Positions 15,738 through 21,243 of a stretch of DNA of 21,243 nucleotides are shown piece after piece. Below the pieces are notes generated by a model. The model ran no database searches, was not told where the DNA came from, and saw nothing but the letters and a program-made list of their open reading frames with translations. The stretch comes from DATGKK01 sp035294725. GTDB taxonomy: Bacteria; Actinomycetota; Acidimicrobiia; Acidimicrobiales; Bog-793. How positions within the stretch are numbered: position 1 is the stretch's first letter; the number at the start of each line of letters is the position of its first letter. The DNA lies in contig DATGKK010000082.1 of the NCBI GenBank assembly GCA_035294725.1, positions 1 through 21,243 of the forward strand, in the 5' to 3' direction. A program made the position numbers and the translations under genes.

Positions 15738-16183
15738 GCCGGCGCCGTCCTCCCGGCTGCACAGCGGCGCTCGCGCTGTGTGCCGCCGCGTTGCTCCTCA
15801 GCGCGTGCACGTCGTATCGCGCCGGGCTCGGCCCTCGCGACGCGATCTGCTTCTCGTCGTTCCCCGAGGCGCGCCGGGCGGTCGGCCCCGAGCCGCAGTT
15901 CGCCGGCGTCCGCTACGTGTCGGCCTCGACGCTGGTCGCCGACCTCCGGCGGATCCGTCGGCACCACATCGTCGTGCCCGACGCGCTCTCCGACTTTGGC
16001 CAGACCGGAGCCTGCCTGTTCGGCTACCACCTCGGTGCCTCACGATCGCCCCTCCCGGGGAGCTGGCACCCGCTCTCGGGACCGTACCGCTTCGCCGTGG
16101 TGGTCGTGGACCAGCAGACCCATCGCGTCGTGACCGTCGTGGTCCTGCCGCGACCCCCCTTGCGCTTCTCCCACCTGATCTGA
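15734..16183 (+). CDS. Small lipoprotein of unknown function
   Basis: GTG at 15734 overlaps the stop of the membrane protein by 4 bases. The product has 149 residues and a clear lipoprotein signal: RRR near the N-terminus, a hydrophobic core, then LLLSAC with the lipidation Cys25. The mature part holds two further cysteines (in DAICFSSFPEA and GACLFGYHLG), which may form a disulfide, and a strand-rich end (RFAVVVVDQQTHRVVTVVVL). I do not recognise the family. Translational coupling suggests it works with the flippase-like protein on the outer face of the membrane. It converges with valS. Confidence 0.75.
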   Translation: MSRRRPPGCTAALALCAAALLLSACTSYRAGLGPRDAICFSSFPEARRAVGPEPQFAGVRYVSASTLVADLRRIRRHHIVVPDALSDFGQTGACLFGYHLGASRSPLPGSWHPLSGPYRFAVVVVDQQTHRVVTVVVLPRPPLRFSHLI

Positions 16184-16187
16184 CCGG

Positions 16188-16199
16188 CTCGGCGCCGAG
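16188..16199. terminator. Palindrome between convergent genes, possible bidirectional terminator
   Basis: CTCGGCGCCGAG is a perfect 12-bp palindrome lying between the lipoprotein stop at 16183 and the valS stop at 16216. It has no T-run on either side, so it is a weak call resting mainly on location. Confidence 0.3.
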
Positions 16200-16215
16200 A
16201 GGTGGCTCGGCCCCT

Positions 16216-18780
16216 CTACGCCTCGCGAGCCTGCCGCTCCCCGAGGACCACCTCGACCTCGAGGGCGCCGTCTCCGGCCGGATCCAGCACGAGCGACTCC
16301 ACGGCGCCGGCCTCGCAGAGGTCCGAGGCCATCGCCCTCACGGGCTCCACGGCGCGAGCCGGACCATGGACGCCGCAGCTCGCGACCGGGGTCCGCATCG
16401 AGACGTGCGCCTCCGACTTCGCCTTGCGGATCGCAGCGAGCACCTCGCCCGCCTGCAGGAGAACGGCCGGATCGCCGCCGAGGCGGGTCGGGGTCGGCCA
16501 GGGCGCCCGATGGACGGATCCCTCCTTGAACCAGGACCACGCCTCCTCGGTCGCGAACGGCAGGACGGGCGCGAGCAGCCGCAGCTGGGCATCGAGCGCC
16601 GTGAGCAGCGCCCAGCGGGCGGAGCAGGCAGCTGCATCGTCGGCGGCCCGGTAGGCCCGGGCCTTCACGAGCTCGACGTAGTCGTCGCAAAAGCGCCAGA
16701 AGAACCCTTCGGTCTGCTCGAGGGCACGGGCGTAGTCGAAGCGCTCGAAGCTCTCGGTCGCGCTCTCGACGACCTCGTCGAGCCTCGCCAGCATGGAGGC
16801 ATCGCCCGGCTCGAGCTCGGCCGGTCGCTCGAGATCGACGTCGGGGAGGCGGGAGAGGACGAAGCGGGCGACGTTCAGTACCTTGATGGCGAGCCGGCGC
16901 CCGACCTTCATCTGCTGCTCGTCGTAGGCGGTGTCGGCCCCGAGCCGTGCCGCTCCGGCCCAGTACCGCACGGCGTCGGTCCCGTAGGTCTCGATCGGCT
17001 CGGTGGGGACGATGACCTTGCCCTTCGACTTCGACATCTTCTTACGGTCAGGGTCGAGGATCCACCCGGAGATGGCGGCGTTGCTCCACGGCAGGCCATG
17101 GTGCTCGAGCTCGGAGCGAACGACCGTGGAGAACAGCCAGGTCCGGATGATCTCGTGGGCCTGAGGGCGGAGGTCCATCGGGAAGACCCGTCCGAACAGG
17201 TCGGGATCGTCGAGCCAGCCGCCGGCGATCTGCGGCGTGAGCGACGAGGTCGCCCACGTGTCCATGACGTCGGGGTCGCCGGTGAACCCGTCCGGCTTGT
17301 TGCGCTGGTCCTCCTCGAAGCCGTCGGGCACGTCGGTGGAGGGGTCGATCGGCAGGCGCGACTCGTCGGGCAGGAGCAGCGCGTCGTCGATCGGGTTGCC
17401 GTCGGAGTCGAGCCGGTACCAGACGGGGAAGGGCACGCCGAAAAAGCGCTGCCGGGAGATGTTCCAGTCACCCGTCAGCCCCTCCACCCAGTTCTCGTAC
17501 CGCACGCGCATGAAGGCCGGGACCCACTCGAGGCGACGGCCGAGCTCGAGGAGGCGCTCGCGCAGCGCGAGCGTGCGGATGTACCACTGCTTCGAGGTGA
17601 CGATCTCGAGGGGATGCTCGCCCCGCTCGTAGAACTTCACCGGGTGAGTGATCGGGGTCGGCTCGCCGACGAGGGCCCCCGAGCTGCGGAGCATCTCGAC
17701 GATGCGGGCCCGCGCCCCGCTCACGGTCCTGCCCTCGAGCTCGGCGTAGTGCCTCCGGGCCTGCTCGGGGTCGACCGACTCCCAGTTCGGCTCGCCGAAG
17801 GGGGCGGGGCCGAGCCGGCCGTCGCGCTCCACGACAGCCCGGGTGGGCAGCGAGAGCTCCCGCCACCAGGTGACGTCGGTCAGGTCGCCGAAGGTGCAGA
17901 TCATGGCGATCCCGGTCCCCTTGTCCGGCTCGGCGAGGTGGTGGGCGACGATCGGGACCGGCACCCCGAACAGCGGGGTGAGGGCCTGCCGGCCGACAAG
18001 GGGCCGGTAGCGCTCGTCGTCGGGATGGGCGACGAGGGCGACGCAGGCTGGCACGAGCTCGGGCCGGGTGGTCTCGATCTCGACCGAGCCGGAGCCGCCA
18101 ACGAGCTGAAAGCGCAGCCGGTGGTAGGCGCCGGGCCGCTCCCGGTCCTCGAGCTCGGCCTGCGCCACGGCGGTCCGGAAGTCGACGTCCCACAGCGTCG
18201 GCGCGTCCTGGCGGTAGGCCTCTCCCCGGGCGAGGTTGCGCAGGAAGGCCGCCTGGGAGACCCGGCGCGCCCGGACGGCGATCGTCGTGTAGTGCTCCTG
18301 CCAGTCGAACGACATGCCGAGCCGGCGGAACAGGTCCTCGAAGGCCCGCTCGTCCTCGGCGGTCAGCCGGAAGCAGAGGTCGACGAAGTTCGGCCTCGAG
18401 ATCGGGCGGGGAGGGTCGAAAGGGGTGCTGGGCGCCTCGAAGCCAGGGTCGAAGGGTTGGCTCGGGTCGCAGCGCACCCCGAAGAAGTTCTGAACCCGCC
18501 GCTCGGTGGCGAGGCCGTTGTCGTCCCAGCCGATCGGGTAGAAGACGGCCTTGCCCCTCATGCGCTGGTACCGGGCGACGATGTCGGTCTGGGTGTAGGA
18601 GAACACGTGCCCGACATGCAGCGACCCGGAGACCGTCGGGGGCGGCGTGTCGATCGAGAAGACCTCGTCTCGTGCGCGCGAGCGGTCGAAGCGGTAGATC
18701 CCCGCCTCCTCCCAGGCGGTCGACCACTTCGCCTCGAGGCCCTCCAGACCTGGGCGTTCTGGCATCTGGGGCGCAGTCAT
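16216..18780 (-). CDS. valS: Valyl-tRNA synthetase, archaeal-like (type 2)
   Basis: This cytoplasmic enzyme charges tRNA-Val. The 854-residue protein starts MTAPQMPERPGLEGLEAKWS. The class I signatures are PPPTVSGSLHVGH (HIGH-type motif at 55-58) and KKMSKSKGKV (KMSKS at 581-585). The stretch PIGWDDNGLATERRVQ replaces the GTDHAGIATQ of ordinary bacterial ValRS, and the C-terminus stops after the anticodon domain without the usual long coiled coil; both are marks of the archaeal-like type 2 form. The reading frame extends 42 codons upstream, but these are proline-rich and overlap cysS, so ATG at 18780 is preferred. The gene is divergent from cysS with 20 bp between start codons. Confidence 0.93.
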   Translation of the reverse strand: MTAPQMPERPGLEGLEAKWSTAWEEAGIYRFDRSRARDEVFSIDTPPPTVSGSLHVGHVFSYTQTDIVARYQRMRGKAVFYPIGWDDNGLATERRVQNFFGVRCDPSQPFDPGFEAPSTPFDPPRPISRPNFVDLCFRLTAEDERAFEDLFRRLGMSFDWQEHYTTIAVRARRVSQAAFLRNLARGEAYRQDAPTLWDVDFRTAVAQAELEDRERPGAYHRLRFQLVGGSGSVEIETTRPELVPACVALVAHPDDERYRPLVGRQALTPLFGVPVPIVAHHLAEPDKGTGIAMICTFGDLTDVTWWRELSLPTRAVVERDGRLGPAPFGEPNWESVDPEQARRHYAELEGRTVSGARARIVEMLRSSGALVGEPTPITHPVKFYERGEHPLEIVTSKQWYIRTLALRERLLELGRRLEWVPAFMRVRYENWVEGLTGDWNISRQRFFGVPFPVWYRLDSDGNPIDDALLLPDESRLPIDPSTDVPDGFEEDQRNKPDGFTGDPDVMDTWATSSLTPQIAGGWLDDPDLFGRVFPMDLRPQAHEIIRTWLFSTVVRSELEHHGLPWSNAAISGWILDPDRKKMSKSKGKVIVPTEPIETYGTDAVRYWAGAARLGADTAYDEQQMKVGRRLAIKVLNVARFVLSRLPDVDLERPAELEPGDASMLARLDEVVESATESFERFDYARALEQTEGFFWRFCDDYVELVKARAYRAADDAAACSARWALLTALDAQLRLLAPVLPFATEEAWSWFKEGSVHRAPWPTPTRLGGDPAVLLQAGEVLAAIRKAKSEAHVSMRTPVASCGVHGPARAVEPVRAMASDLCEAGAVESLVLDPAGDGALEVEVVLGERQAREA

Positions 18781-18786
18781 TGGACT

Positions 18787-18797
18787 AGTACGGTACT
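18787..18797. promoter_or_regulatory. Palindromic divergent promoter region of valS and cysS
   Basis: AGTAC-G-GTACT is a perfect inverted repeat centred at 18792. It contains a plus-strand -10-like TACGGT (18789-18794) 6 nt before the cysS ATG and a minus-strand TACCGT (18795-18790) 9 nt before the valS ATG. Both mRNAs could be leaderless or nearly so, and the two -10 elements overlap, so the genes may compete for polymerase. Confidence 0.45.
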
Positions 18798-18800
18798 TGC

Positions 18801-20177
18801 ATGCTGCGCCTCCACGACACGGCGGCGGGCCGCTTGGAGCCGGTGGCGGCGGGGGGAGCAGGCCCGCTGCGCCTCTACGTCTGCGGCCCCACCGTGTACG
18901 GGGCACCGCACATCGGGCATGGGCGCGCAGCCCTCGTCTACGACGTCCTCCGCCGCTACCTCGAGTGGTCCGGCCGGCCGGTGCGGCATGTGTCCAACGT
19001 GACGGACATCGACGACAAGATCATCAACCGCGCCAGCGAAGAGGGGCGGCCGTGGCAGGACGTGGCCGCCGAGTGTGAGGAGCTCTGGTGGTCCGCCATG
19101 GACCGCATGGGTGCAGCGAGACCCCACGAGACGCCGCACGCCACCGCGTTCGTTCCCGGCATGGTGGAGGCCATCGCCGAGCTCGTGGCCAAGGGGGCCG
19201 CCTACGAGATCGACGACGGGGTCTACCTCTCGACTGGCGAGGTCCCCGGCTACGGGTTGCTCGCCCAGCAGCCGCTCGAGTCGCTGCGAGCCGGGGCGCG
19301 GGTGGAGGTCGTCGGCGGCAAGAAGAGCCCGATCGACTTCGTGCTCTGGAAGAGGGCCAAACCCGGCGAGCCGAGCTGGCCCTCGCCGTTCGGCCCGGGC
19401 CGGCCCGGCTGGCACACCGAGTGCGTGGTGATGTCGCTTGAGCTGCTGGGAGAGGGGTTCGAGCTCCACGGCGGCGGCTCGGACCTCAAGTTCCCGCACC
19501 ACGAGAACGAGCGGGCGCAAGCGGTGGCGCTCGGCCGCCGCTTCGCCGAGCACTGGATCCACCACGGGATGGTCGAGGTGGGCGGCGAGAAGATGGCGAA
19601 GTCCGTCGGCAATGTCACCGGCCTGAACGAGCTCGTTGAGACGGCCGATCCTCGCTCGTACCGGCTCCTCGTGCTCCAGTCCCACTACCGGGCGCCGATC
19701 GAGGTCAGCTCGGCCCAGCTTGCCGCGGCCACCGAGGCGCTCGGCCGCCTCGACCGGCTCGCCCGGAGGCTCGACGAGGCGGCGGCTCCCGCTTCCGATC
19801 CCGCCGACGGTGAGGCGGAGCACCGTGCGGCCGAGCTGCGCCGGGCCTTCTGCGAGCGGATGGATGACGACCTCGACACGCCACGGGCGATGGCCCTCGT
19901 CTTCGACGCCGTGCGGAGCGCGAATGTCCTCCTTGACGAGTCGGACGGCCGGGGCGGCCGTGCGCTCGGCCGGGCGGCCGTCGACTGCGCGGCAGCGGCC
20001 GGCCTGTTCGTGGCGACGGCGGGCGGCATCTCCGAGCGGGCTGTCGAGCTTGCCCGCCGCCGCGACGAGGCTCGGGCCGGGAAGGACTGGTCCGCCGCCG
20101 ACCGGTTGCGCGACGAGCTCACCGCGCTCGGGTACCGCGTCGAGGACACGCCGGCCGGCACCCGCATCTATCGCTAG
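18801..20177 (+). CDS. cysS: Cysteinyl-tRNA synthetase
   Basis: The 458-residue enzyme charges tRNA-Cys. It has the class I motif PHIGH (36-40), the family block LYVCGPTVYG, and NVTDIDDKIINRA. The zinc ligands fit the family: Cys28, Cys208 in GWHTEC, His233 and Glu237 in FPHHENE, nearly the same numbers as in E. coli. The KMSKS loop is KMAKS (264-268). The C-terminal anticodon part ends ALGYRVEDTPAGTRIYR, as usual. CGPTVYGAPHIGH separates it from MshC, the related mycothiol enzyme of actinobacteria. ATG at 18801 has no ribosome site but has a -10-like TACGGT 6 nt upstream. Confidence 0.95.
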   Translation: MLRLHDTAAGRLEPVAAGGAGPLRLYVCGPTVYGAPHIGHGRAALVYDVLRRYLEWSGRPVRHVSNVTDIDDKIINRASEEGRPWQDVAAECEELWWSAMDRMGAARPHETPHATAFVPGMVEAIAELVAKGAAYEIDDGVYLSTGEVPGYGLLAQQPLESLRAGARVEVVGGKKSPIDFVLWKRAKPGEPSWPSPFGPGRPGWHTECVVMSLELLGEGFELHGGGSDLKFPHHENERAQAVALGRRFAEHWIHHGMVEVGGEKMAKSVGNVTGLNELVETADPRSYRLLVLQSHYRAPIEVSSAQLAAATEALGRLDRLARRLDEAAAPASDPADGEAEHRAAELRRAFCERMDDDLDTPRAMALVFDAVRSANVLLDESDGRGGRALGRAAVDCAAAAGLFVATAGGISERAVELARRRDEARAGKDWSAADRLRDELTALGYRVEDTPAGTRIYR

Positions 20178-20190
20178 GCGAGAGAGCCCT

Positions 20191-20219
20191 GTGACATGGG
20201 CAGCAACCTCTGCTAGCTT
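20191..20219 (+). promoter_or_regulatory. Sigma-70-type promoter of the cold-shock gene
   Basis: GTGACA (20191-20196, five of six bases of TTGACA) and TAGCTT (20214-20219) are 17 bp apart, with TG one base before the -10 (extended -10). Transcription would start near 20226 and leave a leader of about 62 nt, which ends with the AAGGGGGA ribosome site at 20272-20279. It is the best promoter in the window. Confidence 0.7.
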
Positions 20220-20287
20220 CCCGGCGGGACATTCTTGGGGGTCCAGGTGTCCGTCACGGCAATTACGAGTCAAGGGGGATCGCCACC

Positions 20288-20488
20288 GTGGCGACCGGAG
20301 TAGTGAAGTGGTTCAACGCCGAGAAGGGGTACGGGTTCATCTCGCAGTCCGACGGCGCGGACGTGTTCGTCCACCACACGTCGATCCAGATGCAGGGCTA
20401 CCGCACGCTCACCGAGGGCCAGGAGGTCGAGTTCGACATCCAGGAAGGTCCAAAGGGGCTGCAGGCGGGGAACGTCCGCTCGCTCTGA
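20288..20488 (+). CDS. csp: Cold-shock domain protein (CspA family)
   Basis: The 66-residue protein is a single OB-fold cold-shock domain that binds single-stranded RNA and DNA, acting as an RNA chaperone. It starts TGVVKWFNAEKGYGFIS with RNP-1 (KGYGFI), and has RNP-2 (VFVHH, about 26-30) and the family end GPKGLQAGNV. Full length for the family. The start is GTG, 8 nt after a strong AAGGGGGA site. The leader of about 62 nt could form structure; cspA-type mRNAs are often controlled there by temperature. It is likely monocistronic. Confidence 0.95.
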   Translation: MATGVVKWFNAEKGYGFISQSDGADVFVHHTSIQMQGYRTLTEGQEVEFDIQEGPKGLQAGNVRSL

Positions 20489-20558
20489 AGGACCGAAGAG
20501 CCGTTCCCGGGAGGTCCTGACCGACCGAGCCTCCGGGGCGACTGCTTCCCATCCGCCG

Positions 20559-20576
20559 GGCAGGGAGCTCCCTGCC
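20559..20576 (+). terminator. Perfect 18-bp palindrome, possible csp terminator or protein-binding site
   Basis: GGCAGGGAG is followed directly by its reverse complement CTCCCTGCC. In RNA it could form a 7-bp GC-rich stem with a 4-nt loop about 70 nt after the csp stop. No T-run follows, so it might instead be a binding site for a dimeric protein. Confidence 0.4.
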
Positions 20577-20819
20577 GGACGCCGCCCATCCGATCATCTT
20601 GCGGGCCGCTCTTCGAGGGTGGCCGCCATGATCCGCAGGCTCACGCGCGGCCCACGGGGCTGGCGCCAGCGAGTGAGCATGGACTTCGCACTGGGTACCA
20701 GCGTGGAGATGGCGCGCGTGCTCGTCCCGGTGCGGAGGCAAGCGTGACATCCCGACCGGCGACAAGGGCCGTGGCCGCCTGCCGCGGTCGGCTCGGTGGC
20801 GGCGCGGTGCGCCGCACGG

Positions 20820-20825
20820 TAGGCT
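20820..20825 (+). promoter_or_regulatory. Candidate -10 (TAGGCT) for the acyl-CoA dehydrogenase
   Basis: TAGGCT is identical to the candidate before the aldehyde dehydrogenase. Palindrome GTGCG-C-CGCAC (20807-20817) lies just upstream, and CACGG/CCGTG arms (20815-20819, 20829-20833) flank the hexamer. The leader would be about 160 nt. The -35 is not clear. Confidence 0.3.
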
Positions 20826-20956
20826 TTCCCGTGCCGGTTACTGCGCGGTCACCTGCTGCTGGCCACCAAGGTCCCTTGGGCTGGCCCGCGACGGAGCCCG
20901 CAGCCGTCCGGCGCAACCACAGCCGGCCGCGGGCCGTGGGGTGCCGACTGGTCTCA

Positions 20957-20972
20957 GGGCGTTAGCACGCCC
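20957..20972 (+). promoter_or_regulatory. Leader hairpin before the acyl-CoA dehydrogenase
   Basis: GGGCGT and ACGCCC form a perfect 6-bp stem around a TAGC loop, ending about 8 nt before the GAGGTG ribosome site (20981-20986). It could affect translation or mRNA stability. Confidence 0.3.
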
Positions 20973-20990
20973 GCGAACTCGAGGTGAACG

Positions 20991-21243
20991 ATGAGCGATT
21001 TCTCCCTGGAGCTGAACGAGGATCAGCTCCAAGTCATCAAGTGGGTCCACGACTTCGCAGAGAACGTCGTGCACCCGGCTGCCCACGAGTGGGACGAACG
21101 GGAGGAGACGCCGTGGCCGATCATCAAGGAGGCTGCCCAGATCGGCCTGTACTCGTTCGACTTCGTCGCCAACTGCTTCGGTGACTCGACCGGGCAGCTG
21201 CTGCCCGCCGTCAACGAGGAGCTCTCCTGGGGAGATGCCGGCA
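20991..21243 (+). CDS. Acyl-CoA dehydrogenase, N-terminal part (runs off the right edge)
   Basis: Eighty-four codons are visible from ATG at 20991, preceded by GAGGTGA. The sequence SDFSLELNEDQLQVIKWVHD followed by FAENVVHPAAHEWDE is the N-terminal helical domain of acyl-CoA dehydrogenases, and PWPIIKEAAQIGLYSFDF with LLPAVNEELSWGDAG continues it (the later substrate- and FAD-binding domains are outside the window). Such enzymes are FAD-dependent and introduce the alpha-beta double bond in acyl-CoA thioesters during fatty-acid or branched-chain breakdown. Chain-length class cannot be judged from this part. Confidence 0.85.
   Translation, partial: MSDFSLELNEDQLQVIKWVHDFAENVVHPAAHEWDEREETPWPIIKEAAQIGLYSFDFVANCFGDSTGQLLPAVNEELSWGDAG

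Larger units (their letters stand above)
20489..20990. other. Intergenic region, about 500 bp, no convincing gene
   Basis: Between csp and the acyl-CoA dehydrogenase only short Arg-rich frames occur, none with a known domain. It holds a perfect 18-bp palindrome (20559-20576), a -10-like TAGGCT (20820-20825) and a hairpin close to the next start (20957-20972). The distal 165 nt may be the leader of the dehydrogenase mRNA. Confidence 0.6.

Noticed and set aside
15580..19002. Very long open frame on the plus strand opposite valS
   Set aside because: It is an antisense shadow of valS caused by high GC; its composition is unlike a folded protein, and valS has full synthetase motifs.
20628..20747. 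Short frame of 39 codons (MIRRLTRGPRGWRQRVSMDF...) after csp
   Set aside because: No ribosome site of note, Arg-rich composition like that of shadow frames, no recognisable domain.
20885..20950. Faint likeness to a SAM riboswitch core (GGCGCAACC followed by GGGGTGCCGA)
   Set aside because: The conserved kink-turn and outer stem cannot be found, and an acyl-CoA dehydrogenase is not a usual target. A covariance-model search would decide.
20744..20965. 73-codon frame starting GTG before the acyl-CoA dehydrogenase
   Set aside because: Composition and lack of any motif suggest chance; a promoter-like hexamer and palindromes lie inside it.

Overview
The window is very GC-rich (roughly 70% by eye), uses GTG starts freely and packs genes with 4-base GTGA/ATGA overlaps. 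These traits and the protein types (Wzm/Wzt glycan exporter, SpoIID-like protein in a probable non-sporeformer, archaeal-type ValRS, aldehyde and acyl-CoA dehydrogenases) suggest a chromosomal segment of a high-GC actinobacterium. A repeat beginning at the left edge (GYRLFTGAGHVYGYG...) resembles the GYWLVASDGG-type repeats common in Acidimicrobiia, so that class is my best but unproven guess. I saw no tRNA, rRNA, CRISPR, insertion sequence or phage gene.

Region 1 (1-11355) is a cell-surface glycan locus. A secreted beta-propeller protein runs off the left edge on the minus strand. Divergent from it are a GT4 glycosyltransferase and an overlapping gene that looks like half of a GT-B enzyme. 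Then come, on the minus strand, a small coiled-coil protein and an 807-residue protein with two fused GT4 domains. Divergent from these is a plus-strand operon: ABC-2 permease (Wzm-like), ABC ATPase with a C-terminal glycan-binding domain (Wzt-like), a methyltransferase-like protein and another GT4 enzyme. Together they look like an ABC-transporter-dependent polysaccharide pathway: glycosyltransferases build a glycan on a lipid carrier in the cytoplasm, a modification may mark the finished chain end, and Wzm/Wzt exports it. The set resembles the E. coli O8/O9a scheme (two-domain WbdA, capping WbdD, Wzt with a carbohydrate-binding domain).

Region 2 (11356-16183) holds possible terminator hairpins, a secreted SpoIID/LytB-type cell-wall protein with two matching palindromes before its start, an aldehyde dehydrogenase, a PGGLG-type membrane protein of the lysylphosphatidylglycerol-synthase/flippase family, and a small lipoprotein that overlaps it.

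Region 3 (16188-20177) carries two aminoacyl-tRNA synthetases, valS (minus) and cysS (plus), divergently arranged around a 20-bp gap.

Region 4 (20178-21243) has a cold-shock protein gene with a clear promoter and leader, about 500 bp of mostly non-coding DNA with palindromes, and the start of an acyl-CoA dehydrogenase that runs off the right edge.

Across the window a TAGNNT -10 hexamer recurs before gene starts. In three cases a TANNNT hexamer lies only 6-7 nt before the start codon, which suggests leaderless mRNAs.
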